Positions 1 to 9,598 of a stretch of DNA of 18,031 bases are shown here, piece by piece. The DNA comes from Lindgomyces ingoldianus (lineage: Eukaryota; Ascomycota; Dothideomycetes; Pleosporales; Lindgomycetaceae): contig NW_022985235.1 of NCBI RefSeq assembly GCF_010093535.1, positions 96,282-114,312 of the forward strand, written 5' to 3'. The stretch's first letter is position 1. Every line of letters starts with the position of its first letter. The notes under the pieces were generated by a model. The model had not been told where the DNA came from. It worked only from the letters and a program-made list of their open reading frames with translations, and ran no database searches. A program made the translations under genes and the position numbers.

Positions 1-131
1 ACAGAGAAACAGCGTTACCGGGGTTTATCCGAAGAAATTCTGACTAACTAGCGCGTCCAAAAGAGGAGATTCTGCTAAACTTTTCGTTCTGCAAACCCGA
101 ATATAATAAGCAGAGCAAGCTCTGCTAATAA
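1..131 (+). repeat. Left arm of a 131-bp inverted repeat with a hairpin end
   Basis: This arm is the reverse complement of 17753-17883 with a single mismatch (C at 58 against the T-type base at 17826). Its inner end carries a perfect 8-bp-stem palindrome, AGCAGAGC-AA-GCTCTGCT (109-126), followed by AATAA. It is not RIP-mutated (CpG and CpA are kept), unlike the transposon sequence that begins right after it. The left boundary is cut by the window edge, so the true length is unknown. A hairpin followed by CTAA and then T at both inner junctions resembles a Helitron 3' end (hairpin, CTRR, insertion before T), but the hairpin overlaps the CTAA, so this is only a hypothesis. It may also be any short repeat present twice in opposite orientation. 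Confidence 0.85.
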
Positions 132-1537
132 TAGGCTAGATATCTACTAAAGCAGTTATTATAGGTTTAGAGAGATAAGAACAGCTAAAAGCAGTCTAGC
201 TAGGCAACAAGAAGTAGATAACAGCTATCTAAGGTATTAATGCTAAAGAGTAGGCTATTCTACCTTTTATTATTTTTTAGGGTAGTAATTACTATTTAAA
301 CTAGTATAAAAAAATGTACTTTAAAATTAAGTTATTATAGTCTCTAAGCGCAGCTAGACTACTAATTAGCTTAGTCTAGACTAGTTAAAGCACTTTAATG
401 TGCATATAAAAAAGAGTACTATTAGCAGCTACTGTCTGCTAGTTATTAACAGCTATAAGAGCTATAACTTACTTTATTTTTAGTAATACTATAAAAATAA
501 TAAAAGTATTACTATTTATATGCTTCTTTACTTATTACACTTCTTATAGCTACTTAATGTAAGTTGTTTTACTTCTTTAAAAAAAGTGTATAAGTACTAA
601 TCTAAAAACCTTATATGTAACTAAATTACTTATATTATAAAAATAAAGTTTTTACTATGCTTTAAAGTAGCCTATAATACTATAATTACTTTTAGTAATA
701 TCTAAGAAAAGTTTTAAAGCGCTAAATTAGTTCTTTTTAACTTATAATAAGTTATAATAAAATTTAATATAAAGTTACACACTGTATTACTACTACTACT
801 TATACATAACAAGCCTTAGTAGTTGTAAACTCTAAGTAATACTTTAATACTTATACAAATAAAAATTTAAAAGCATATAAATAGTTTACTAACTTTTATA
901 GTTAAAGTGTTTAAAAAAGTTTTAAAAAGAATAGTAATAATTATATATAAACTAGTGTTAGTGTAATAAAAAATCACTAAGCTTTAAGTAGCTAATAAGG
1001 TGTTAGATTGAAGCACTGTTTCTAGGCTTCCTAAGATGAATGATGGGTTTGGATATGATGTATGGGATGATGATTGATTGTATTAGTTTATCGATCCTTT
1101 TTCTGCTCTACTCGTGTTGCTCGGCTTTTGTTTTTCCGATCCGAGTCCCTCGCGCACTAGCCCTATGCGCGACCAGCTTGCAACATGCTGCAATTTGCTG
1201 CAACATGCTGTTCGAGCTTATTGCTCGTACTATGTAGCAGCTTTTGTCAAGCGTTCCTCCTGTCTTGATAGTAGGTGCGCATATCTGACATAAGGCTACT
1301 ACATAATATAAATTATATAAAAGCAAGTAAATTAAAGTAGAAAAAACTTTAATAATTTAGAAAAGCTTATACTTAACAGCTCTAAAGAAGTTTAAAGTGC
1401 ATAGTAATAGAAAAAAGGTAAAGAAGCAAGTATAAGCTAAAGTAAGTAAGCTATCTTAAAGGCGCTATAGATAGTGCAATTAGACTAGGCATAACACATA
1501 AATGTGTAAGTAAGAAGCAGAAGTAGTATCTAAATAA
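129..1537 (+). pseudogene. Fot1/pogo transposase remnant, 5'-truncated and RIP-mutated
   Basis: This is the C-terminal two thirds of a DDE_1-family (Fot1/pogo) cut-and-paste transposase. The frame starts just after the position of the first catalytic Asp, which is therefore lost. The second catalytic position reads AAC (448-450) in V-I-N-S-Y-K-S-Y, where the family has V-I-D-G-H-x-S-H. The third reads AAT (556-558), exactly 36 codons on, giving D-x35-D spacing. Both read Asn, as G-to-A RIP on a GAY codon would give. The frame carries many TAA/TAG codons but no frameshift once the solo LTR and one TSD copy (295 bp) are removed. Near the end, around 1463-1509, Cys, His and Cys of a CCHC knuckle are visible; the first Cys is mutated to Tyr. 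The likely stop is TAA at 1535-1537. It cannot be active. Confidence 0.85.
1001..1290 (+). mobile_element. Solo LTR, family A, copy 1
   Basis: This 290-bp insertion begins TGTTAGAT and ends ATCTGACA (TG...CA). It is flanked by perfect 5-bp direct repeats TAAGG (996-1000 and 1291-1295). The paralogous Fot1 copy at about 11441-11450 has the same flanks with a single TAAAG and no insertion, so the boundaries are exact. TG...CA ends with a 5-bp TSD are typical of an LTR left after LTR-LTR recombination. A MITE with a 5-bp TSD is the alternative. It holds three units of a 10-bp minisatellite (1181-1210). It keeps CpG-rich stretches and is not RIP-mutated. Strand is arbitrary and set relative to copy 2 (12391-12721). 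Short open frames inside it are not genes. Confidence 0.88.
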
Positions 1538-1610
1538 TATTCTAGACTGTACTATACTATATAGTACTAGAGCAAGTTGTTATAGGCTATAATAGAGTTT
1601 GTTAGGGTGT

Positions 1611-1666
1611 GGTCTTAGCAAAAGTAAGCAACTTAGGTGTGTAAGCAACTCGCCTGTGAAGCACGT
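1611..1666 (+). repeat. Right TIR of the truncated Fot1 copy
   Basis: This 56-bp terminal inverted repeat reads GGTCTTAGCAAAAGTAAGC... and ends at ...GCACGT followed by TA. It matches 11764-11819 apart from transitions. Confidence 0.85.
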
Positions 1667-1668
1667 TA

Positions 1669-1959
1669 GTGTAATAATTCTTATAAATTATTATATCTTA
1701 GGTTGCTTAGAACCTATCTAAAGGGTCCTTGTATTAGCCTAAACTATAACTTAACCTTGTTCTTTATAGTTACTTTTATTTACCTAAGTATTTAGTTGCA
1801 CCTTTTCTCTTAGCTAGCTTAGTAGTTTTCTAATATCCTTTGTACAAGGCCTATAGATGTTAATAGCATTCCTAGGTTCTAAGTCCCCACGCACTCCTAT
1901 ATGCCTCTAAGTGGATTCCCATTGCATTTAGACCTATTGTCTTGCCTGTGCTGTTATAA
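1669..1959. other. Unassigned spacer between Fot1 copies
   Basis: About 290 bp that match nothing else in the window. The middle part (about 1850-1950) keeps CpA/TpG and short C- and G-runs, so it looks less RIP-mutated than its surroundings. No reading frame, tRNA fold or TIR was seen. It may be host flanking sequence, or the interior of a rearranged element whose right end is the Fot1 terminus at 1960-2088. Confidence 0.4.
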
Positions 1960-2088
1960 TATTTAACATTTCTTTAACATATCTAAGTAGTGTTATTAGA
2001 AATATATTAGTGTAAAAGAAGTAGTTTAGTATAGTCTTAGTAAAAGTAAGTAACTTAGGTGTGTAAGCAACTTAACTATAGTGTACGT
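1960..2088 (-). repeat. Inverted Fot1-type left terminus, isolated fragment
   Basis: Read on the minus strand, this 129-bp stretch matches the left TIR and 5' leader of the Fot1 copies (2118 onward and 9954 onward). Homology stops just before the transposase start codon. It ends ...GTACGT at 2088, next to TA (2089-2090). It lies head to head with the outer Fot1 copy, 29 bp away. Its TIR differs from the others by more than RIP transitions (ACACTATAGTTAAG against ACTTTATAAACAAG), so it may come from a related subfamily or a deletion derivative. Confidence 0.75.
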
Positions 2089-2117
2089 TATAAAGTAAAA
2101 AATCTAAATATTATATA

Positions 2118-2620
2118 ACGTACTTTATAAACAAGTTGTTTACACACCTAAGTTACTTACTTTTACTAAGACCCTACTACACTACTCTTTTTACACTAAT
2201 ACATTTCTAATAACACTACTTAAATGTGTTAAAAAAATGTTAGATGCAGCTTATGCTTTAAGCTTTTAAATAAAATATAACACTTTTTAAGTAACACACT
2301 GTAGCTATTTATAAGGTCTTTTAAAAAAATAATAAGTAGCTAACACACTAGATAACCTTTCTAAGCTAATTATATAGCTAACTTATAAAAGCTAGATAAT
2401 AATAAAAAGTATGTAATTATTTAGCACATACTTAAGCTAGATGCGCAAGGATTTCTCTCTTAGCTAGCAGCTATAGCTAATATAGCTAATTCTTTACACG
2501 CTAAGCATAATATAAGCTATATTAGTATAAACTAGCTTAATATGTTTATTAAGTGCTACTTAAAGCTTAAAGTAAAGTTTATGTATAACTATAAGTATAA
2601 AAAAGCTTTCTATAAAAATC
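2118..2620 (+). mobile_element. Outer Fot1 transposon, part 1 (left TIR and transposase N-terminus)
   Basis: It starts ACGTACTTTATAAACAAG next to TA (2116-2117) and aligns with the first 500 bp of the complete copy at 9954. The transposase frame would start at the ATG at 2244. The Copia element at 2621 interrupts it. The same transposon resumes after 9833 and again after 11821. It is heavily RIP-mutated. Confidence 0.88.
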
Positions 2621-2797
2621 TGTTGCGTATACTAAGAGCCTTAGCTGGGGCTCAGAGCCTGGGACGCAGCTCGGGATCTAGAGATATTATGTTCTGAAGC
2701 TTAGTGTATATAAGGAGAGCCCTTAGCTCTCTTAGATAGCAGAGTTACTTTATCTAATCTTCTAAATAGCTACTGCTAGGCTATTTTATCCTCTATA
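2621..2797 (+). repeat. 5' LTR of Copia element 1
   Basis: 177 bp, starting TGTTGCGTAT and ending CTCTATA, where the terminal CA of the 3' LTR has become TA. It has a TATA box TATATAA at 2707-2713. It lacks the 20-bp duplication of the 3' LTR. Apart from one G/A difference in the opposite direction (TCGGG against TCGAG), its differences from the 3' LTR are C-to-T or G-to-A in this copy, so it is the more RIP-mutated of the two. Confidence 0.92.
2707..2713 (+). promoter_or_regulatory. TATA box in the 5' LTR
   Basis: TATATAA followed by GGAGAGCC. The same box occurs in the 3' LTR at 9738-9744. The position, with 80-90 bp of LTR downstream, fits an LTR retrotransposon RNA start on the plus strand. 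Confidence 0.55.
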
Positions 2798-2920
2798 GTT
2801 ATAGGCCTAGCGCTTTAAGAACCTAGGATAATTCTCCTTATATAACTATAGCGCTAGCAAAAGCTGTTTAGAAGCTCTCTTATCCTTATTACCTCTAAAG
2901 CCCACATTATAGCTAATTAA

Positions 2921-3620
2921 GATGCTCCTCTTCTAACAGAAGTATACTAGCTTAAGGACTATGTAAGCTAGCCTCTCTAGTTTATTTAGCTCTAGTTCTA
3001 TGCTCTTAGCAAAAACCTATAGGACATAATTAATCTAGATAGACTAGACGCTCTAAATCCTATAGACAGCGCTCTAGAGATACCTACACTTCAAGCAATT
3101 ACTGCTTAGAACCTACTAAAAAAAGCTAACATACAGTACTAGACTAATATTACTAAGTACTAAGCTTAATTAAGCAACTAGGCTTTTTGTGCAACGTGTC
3201 TTTAGATAATCTAGAACTAGGTTAATGCAACTGTTGCACTAAAGCTCCTAAAACCTGCAATAATGCAGCTTATATTAGAGAACTAATCTACTTTATAAGC
3301 ACTTATATAAGCCTTAAAATAAGAGCTAGCACTAATAAACATAAGCATAAAAAATCTTATATAAGTAAAGTATAAAGCTTACCTTACTAAAGTAAAGCAT
3401 AGCACTATAACTTTAAAAGCTTAGTACTAGCAGTAGCACTTCTTATACACTAAAGTAAGGACCTATAAGATTCTTAATATAGAAGGCTAGCTTACTGCAT
3501 AAGACTTCCTAGACGCCCTAGCTTTAAAGCTTGCACTAGACTAGGCGCGCTTTATGCACTAGAGAGTTATAGAGGCTAGCGCACTTAGTAAGAAACCTCT
3601 AATAATTTAAAAAATTAGTA
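2921..3620 (+). pseudogene. Copia 1 gag-like region, decayed
   Basis: A single frame beginning GAT-GCT-CCT can be followed for about 230 codons. It is interrupted only by TAA/TAG codons that would be Gln before RIP. The peptide is hydrophilic, rich in Leu, Gln and Lys and probably helical, as expected for the Gag of a Copia element at this place between the 5' LTR and protease. No CCHC zinc knuckle was seen. The true start codon is not clear; an ATG at 2922 lies in another frame. The gag call rests mainly on position and frame behaviour, not on a recognised domain. Confidence 0.55.
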
Positions 3621-3888
3621 AGATTTTCTTAATAATGCTCTAAAAGCACTTTTTACATGTAAGTAACTAAAGCATAGGTATATTTATAATGCTTAGTAGA
3701 TAATTAGATAATAATTTAGCCTAATCTATTTTAGCTTAATTAGGCTACTTATGCTTATATAAAGCTCTAAGGTAATCTTATTATCTATAAAAAGTAGCAG
3801 ACTGTAGAGACTTTACATTAGCAGTTACTAAAAAGCTAAAAAAGCTTAGTAAAACTGTATATTAAAAATTTTTAAAAGGCTTAAGTAA

Positions 3889-6800
3889 GTGCAGCATAAA
3901 AAAGTAAAAGCTGTACTACTTAAAAGAGGCTATATAATTCTAAACAGAGCTTCCCCTACTCTAAAAGCTATTAAAGAATTAAATAAGCTAGCATTTTTAA
4001 AAAGCATTATTACTGCACTTATTAACCTAGCGCTTTTAGTAAAACAAAAAATGCATATAACTATAAATTTTAACACTTACTTACTTTTTATAAGCATAAT
4101 TCTAGACAATAAAAGTGCTACGCACTTAGTAAATAGTATAAAGCTACTTATACCTAGGTTATTTAAAAAAGCTTAAAGTTTATATATAGTAAAAGCTAGT
4201 ACTTAGTTGTTCTTAATCTAGGGAACAGAAACTAGAAAGCTTAAAAAGGTGTTAAATAAAGTATAAAAAAAGCGCATAGAAGATCTTACACTATAAAAGG
4301 TAGTTATTATAGAAGGATTTTACATTAATATTATCTTAAAAGCTTATTTAACAAAAAAGAACTATAGTATTTAAAACTTAACTATACACTACACATAGGT
4401 ACACTAGAAAAGAATAAGGTACTTATAACACTCTACTAAAAACATAACTTTATGTTTGTTAAATATAAAGCTGTCTCTTTCTACTTACTAGTGTAAAGTG
4501 TGCTTTTAGATTACTAACACTTATAAACTATATTCTTATACTTAGACTTAAAAAAGCTCTAGCATGCGTGCGCAAGACACCTAGGCTCTAAAGCTTTATA
4601 GGCTTTAGTTAAAAGCGTAAGAAATGTACAAATAATAGGTATAAAGTAAGTATACTGTAAGTACTGCGCAACAACACACACTAAGCAGGTTATATTAAGA
4701 AGACTAAAAAAGTAAGCTCTCTACTTATTCTAAAAAATTATATAAGATATCTTTAATATGCTATTAAGGCGCAGTAAAGCTCTATAAATAATAATTATTA
4801 AGAATAAATATAGCAGTAAAATCTTATTATACTTTTTTTTAAGTAAAAACACTCTTAGAAATTTAAAAAGTAATAAAGAACTTTAAAAGTATAGTGTTTA
4901 ATTAATATAAGCTTTAGATTAGTAAAATATAGTAAAATAATAATACTACTACACTCCTTTAGCATAAAAAGTTAAAGTATAAGCTTTAAGCAAAAGAATT
5001 TAGTATTAATATTAAAACCTTTTTACTATATACTTATAAGCTAAATTAAGCTATAGAAAGAGCTAAATAAAAAATAATTATAAAGTTTATTAAAATAAAA
5101 AGCAGCGTAGGACTCTCTAAGAAGCTCTAGCTAGAAGTAGTAGACGCAGCAACATAGCTGTATAATATAAGCCTGTTGCACATATATAACCTATACTTAC
5201 TAAATAAAGTCTTAAACATATAGTTTACTAACTACTTTAAATACTATAAGCTAAAGTAAGTAAGAAGTGCTATAGCTAATTTAAGGCCTAATTAGAGTAG
5301 AACCTACACATATAGCTGTTGTGCTTACTTACTTAATAAGAAGTAAGTAGCTAAGCATTAGAAGTAAAGCTTTAAAGTAACTTTATAGAGCTACATAGAA
5401 TATTTTATAGGCTATAGAGCTTTAAATATCTATAGAATATAGGTCCTGTTACTTAACTAAGTAATTACTATAAAAAACATAGCTTTTAATAAGACACACT
5501 TTTATAAAAATAAAAGTAATAAGTAAATTTTTTAGAAAAAAGCCTTTAAAATTCTTAAAATTCTTAATAAGTAAAGTAAGATTTATAATATAGAAAAAGC
5601 CTTTAAGCTTTTACTTTAAAGGTTAGATAAGTAGTAAAGTAATATACTAAATTAAAAGCCTTAAAAGCATAAGCTTAAAAGTATAAAAACTAAAAAGCTT
5701 ATTAAAACTTAAGTTAGCTAGCTAAAAGATTAGCACTTAAAAGTAAAAGTAACTACATAAGTAATAAGCATAATAAGTAAGTTACTAAAAATTTACATAG
5801 TTTTTAATAAATATATAGCACTTATTACTCTAAAGCTAACTCTTAAGCTAGAGCTTACAGATAGCTCTATAACATGCTTTATATAGGGTAGGCATAAGCA
5901 TACTAGTAATCTCTAGTAAGTGCACTTAACTAAAGAAGCAGATCTACTAGGCTTATTAAGTTAAATAGCTAACTTGCTAGTTAAAAAATTAACTTTTACT
6001 TTTTATACTAAAACATTATCTTTTATAGCTCTAGTTAAAGCAGGTAAGGCACTTTTTAAGCATGTGTATAATAAAAAAAGCTAGGGACTAGCTACATGTA
6101 TAAGCTAAAAAATATAGAGGTAAGATCTTAATAACCTAGGTAAGCCTAGAGGTGTAGGAAGCAGAGGTATATATATAACGCTCTTAGAAAAAAACTGTAT
6201 ACATATTACTCTAGTTAATCTAAAGCACTGTTAAATAAACTTTTTTAAAGCATTTATTACTTATAATAATAGAGCGCTTAAAACGCTTTATATAGTGTTT
6301 TTTATAGCTGCCTTTTTTAGGCAGCTTTAACTAAGAGCTTATAAGCTTTTAAAAAAACTTTTAAAATAAAAAAATCTATATAAACACTTATATAAATTTT
6401 TTTTTAAAATTATAGCACAAAAAAGAATAGCTACTTTGCTTAAAAAAAGCACTTAAAAATTATGTAAACTAAAGTAACATCTAAGCTGCTTTTACTAAAG
6501 TAAGTATTTATATATAAATTTAACTAAAATAGGTATTTTACTAAATGTAAAGCTTATATTTGCGTATATAGTAATTTTTAAAGTAAGGACTTACTCTAGT
6601 TAACCTATGCTACTACTCTTACAGCTAGATTTTTCTAAACAGTAGTAGTAATAGCAGCTTAATTTAACTTAGAAATTAGGTAATATAATGTTATAAGCGC
6701 ATTTCTAAACACACACTATAAAGGTAAGCTAAAAGTAACATAAAAGCTTCTAAAAGGCTTTATAAAGCCTAGCATGTGTATTAAGCTTCTCTAAGCTCTA

Positions 6801-7910
6801 TATAAACTGCGCAACTTGCTAATCTTATAGTACTAAAAGCTTTTATAGGGTTTTTAGAAGCTTAAGCTTATCTTATTTAAAAAGAACCTGTGCTTATTTT
6901 TTAACTATAATTACTATATTTTACTTTTTTTATATATAGATAACATACTTTACATCTATTACTATAATAATAAGTTAGAAGCTTACTAATTAATTAGTGT
7001 AATTAAAGAAATATATAAGCTAAAAAATTAAAAGCTGTGTAAATTGTTTTTAAAAATTAAAATAATTAAAAATAAAAAGGCTAAGATAATTTAGCTAGTA
7101 CATAACATATATATTAAAAAAGTAGTAAAGAAGTTTAACTTTATAAAAAGCGCGCTTTTTTTAAAGACTTTTTTACTATTAGAAAAGCTTATAAGTAACT
7201 AAGAATTAGTAATAAAGTATAAAATACTAAAGTACTAAAAGCGCGTAGGATTAACACTATGCACTATAATTATAGTGCGCCCTAACATAGCATTTGCAGC
7301 ATCCTAGCTCTCTTACTACCTAACAAACTTAGGAAAGCAGCACTTCTAGGCAGTAAATTAGGCAATTATGTACCTATACTACATAAGGCATATAGGCATA
7401 TAATACAGAGCACTAGAAGGCGCGCAACTTATTATGTGTAAAGATGTGTCTTTTACTAACTACATAAAGACTAAATAATTATTTTATAAATATATTATTT
7501 TACTTTTTAGAAAACTAATTCTATAAAAAGCAGCTTTTTAGCTAATAGTAACTATGTTTATAATAAAGGCTAAGCTGCTTACTTTAGCGCATATTATAAA
7601 AAAATTACTAGCTTTAAAACACTTTTTTAAAAAGCTTACCCTAAAGCTAGGCATACTATAGTAGATTTACTGTAATAACTAGTAGATAATCTAGTTAGTA
7701 GTAGAGAAGAACACCTAAATAACTACCTGCCTATGCTATATTAATATTTAGAACATGTAGCTGCGCTAGAAGCACACAAAAGAATCTTTTAAAGTGCGCT
7801 ATATTAAAATAAGAGACATGCTAGTAGATAGACTTATAAAGTACTTACTAAAATAGTAATTTAAGCACTTTAAGTAGCTTTTTAACTTTATAGACATGTA
7901 AATAAGCTTT
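3889..7910 (+). pseudogene. Copia 1 pol polyprotein (protease-integrase-RT-RNase H), RIP-mutated
   Basis: This is the remnant of a Copia polyprotein. The protease region is still open for 95 codons (3889-4176) and holds I-L-D-N-K-S-A-T-H-L-V-N; the Asp codon is at 4105-4107, and the usual Gly of the D-S/N-G motif is now Lys. The GAG-pre-integrase zinc motif follows: His at 4563 and 4578, and C-K-Y-C at 4656-4667. Integrase shows D-I-F (4746) and I-E-R (5053-5061), the latter at the place of the third catalytic residue, then D-A-A-T. RT shows its finger region (A-T-L-L-K-K near 6427) and a mutated YVDD box read as Y-I-D-N-I (6933-6947). RNase H ends near 7818 with M-L-V-D-R, the place of the family's ADG-L-TK motif. 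At least three frame changes and dozens of TAA/TAG codons make it non-functional. Integrase before RT separates it from Gypsy. Confidence 0.9.
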
Positions 7911-8340
7911 TAAGGGGAGAAATTATTAATTATTAATAGCAGGGACATCTCTACACTGCCTAGAAACAAGAGGGCTATCTACTAGCAAAGACACCCCCCT
8001 ATGCTATAGAGTTTAAGTAGGGATTTAGTACATAAGATGCGCGAAAACATAGAACGCCTAAACTATAAGGAGATTAATAAGCTTACCTAAGAGTTCCTTA
8101 GCGCGCTAGTAACGCGCTAGGAGCCTAGAGGAGACAACACCCTGCTCCTCCTCTGTTACAATCCTTGCTTCCTAGAAGCACTCGGGTCTTGTGATATTCC
8201 TATGGGGAAGTAGGACGGAAGGTAGGGGCCAATCCGGTAGGGTGTACAGTCCTACGTACAGGCTAATGGGCTAATGGAGAATGGTAGAATAACTAGATTG
8301 TGGTTTGCCCTTTATGCAGCAGTAGGGAGGCTAGGTTAAA
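7911..8340 (+). pseudogene. Possible in-frame extension downstream of Copia 1 RNase H
   Basis: The RNase H frame continues past 7910 for about 140 codons to a TAA near 8338. It is broken only by a few TAG/TAA codons of the RIP type (Gln codons changed). The peptide includes short stretches such as H-K-M-R-E-N-I-E-R-L and N-P-C-F-L-E-A-L-G. I recognise no domain. Copia pol normally ends soon after RNase H, so this may be a C-terminal extension, a third frame, or chance openness in less mutated sequence. CpA and TpG are clearly more frequent here than upstream. Confidence 0.35.
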
Positions 8341-8769
8341 CAGTCCTGTTAGACAAAGTTAGAGGTATATATAGTGTAAGATATATAAATAGTATTATAG
8401 CTCTTTATAAAGCTAAATGCTACTTAGTCTATGTAAAGAATAAACTAAATGTTAAACACACCTCTTAAAAGTTGTTTAATATAGGAACTATATACATATG
8501 CTAGGTGTGCTAAGACAAGCTTAAGCAAGTTCCCTAAGTTTAGCTACGCTAGCTGCGCAGCTAACTCCTTTAGACTTACTAAACTTGCTAAGGCTTTTTT
8601 AGAACTTGCGTCTTACTTTTCTATTAAATAACGCATTCTTCTATTATTGCAGGCAGCTGCGCTGCCCCTGTGTCCTCTGACTGGTCTGTAAGCGAGCCCT
8701 GTCCTAATCCAGCTAGATTGTGGAGCACTGCTGGTGGAGTTACGCTGGTCCAACCGTAGACCGTAACAT

Positions 8770-8868
8770 CCTCCTTCTCTACCTCCTCCACCTCCTCTTC
8801 CTTCTCCTCTTACTCCTCCTCCTCCTTCTCCTCCTCCTCCTCCTTCTTTTTTTCCTTCTCTTTCTCTA
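8770..8868. repeat. Polypyrimidine CTC/CTT microsatellite
   Basis: About 100 bp almost wholly of C and T on the plus strand, mostly CTC and CTT triplets, with a purine strand opposite. It explains the Leu-rich open frame across it, which is not a gene. Confidence 0.9.
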
Positions 8869-9210
8869 CTATATCTTTCTTAAGCAGAGCTTAAAGAACT
8901 AGCTAAAGCTAGGACGCAGCCTATAGCCTGTTAGTCTAATCTAAGGTATAACACATAATCTCTGCAGAGAAGCTTACCTGCTTGTCCTCTATAACAAGCG
9001 CTGCAACAAAGCGCTGCGCATAGATAACAGCAACAGGGGGACTATAAATAGGTTAAAAGCTAGATTACCCTACATACTGCTACAGGGCTTACAGGGGCAG
9101 GCAGCTGTGCCTAGAGAAACAGCGCTAGCAGCGTAAACTGCTAGTAGCAGAATTATAGCACTCCCCACTAGAGCGCCCTGTAAGCGCACTCTTTATGCAG
9201 CCTAGACAGG

Positions 9211-9312
9211 ACTGCGCGCGGAGCGCACTAGGGGGAGGCCGGCGGGGGGTAGTGGGCGCAGGCTTGCGGGCAACGCGGCCCCGCAGAGCGGCGGCACGCG
9301 AGCGAGCGGCTT
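9211..9312. other. GC-rich island with G-runs
   Basis: About 100 bp of very high GC content, with dense CpG and several G-runs (GGGGG, GGGGGG, GGG at 9230-9255), in an otherwise AT-rich window. No protein or RNA family was recognised. Confidence 0.7.
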
Positions 9313-9496
9313 GTTTAGCTTTATTAAGCTTTATACACATGTTAGCAGAGATTGCAGTTAGGTTTAAAGTTATTCTTAGAGCTCTTAAAAGCATTAACTT
9401 ACACGTAGCATGTTGTTAAGACTTACAGAAGAGAAACTTAAGAAGCAGCAGAATTTATTTACCTCTGTTGCGGCAATCCTAGCATGCACATAACCT

Positions 9497-9542
9497 GCGC
9501 TGCCTAGGGAAACAAGCATCGCGCTGCCTAGGGAAACAAGCA
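9497..9542. repeat. 22-bp tandem duplication in the Copia 1 3' region
   Basis: GCGCTGCCTAGGGAAACAAG plus CA occurs at 9497-9518 and again at 9521-9542, identical, separated by TC. Confidence 0.9.
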
Positions 9543-9598
9543 CAAACACAGGGTAAACGCGCAACGCTGCTCTAACAAGCTAAGTTAACGCTTAACGC

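Larger units (their letters stand above)
129..1666 (+). mobile_element. Fot1/pogo-type DNA transposon, 5'-truncated copy
   Basis: Outside the 290-bp solo LTR at 1001-1290, this stretch aligns along its whole length with the 3' two thirds of the complete copy at 9954-11819. The first 600 bp are missing, and the break is where the hairpin-ended repeat (1-131) begins. The right TIR is at 1611-1666 and ends ...GCACGT next to a TA (1667-1668). This terminus keeps ACGTGCTTCACAGGCG where the other copies read ACGTACTTTATAGGCG, so it probably shows the pre-RIP TIR. The C/T and G/A differences from the other copies are RIP-like. Confidence 0.9.

Noticed and set aside
1001..1290. Calling the short TG...CA insertions MITEs
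   Set aside because: 5-bp duplications, TG...CA ends and only short terminal inverted repeats fit solo LTRs better; a MITE remains the alternative.
1040..1326. Short open frames on both strands (65 and 72 codons)
   Set aside because: They lie in, or run out of, solo LTR A1, overlap on opposite strands, and the Cys/Leu-rich part comes from the minisatellite.
8347..8517. Possible nested LTR starting TGTTAGAC and ending TAAGACA
   Set aside because: The flanks (AGTCC and AGCTT) show no target duplication and no second copy is present.
8720..8902. 60-codon frame with a long Leu run, resembling a membrane peptide
   Set aside because: It is the translation of the CTC/CTT microsatellite.
9113..9126. 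AGAGAAACAGCG shared with the left window edge
   Set aside because: A 12-base match is expected by chance in a window of this size and does not extend.
9125..9419. Overlapping frames of 89 (-) and 74 (+) codons in the GC-rich block
   Set aside because: Openness is expected in GC-rich sequence without TA; the composition is low-complexity Arg/Ala and no domain is recognised.
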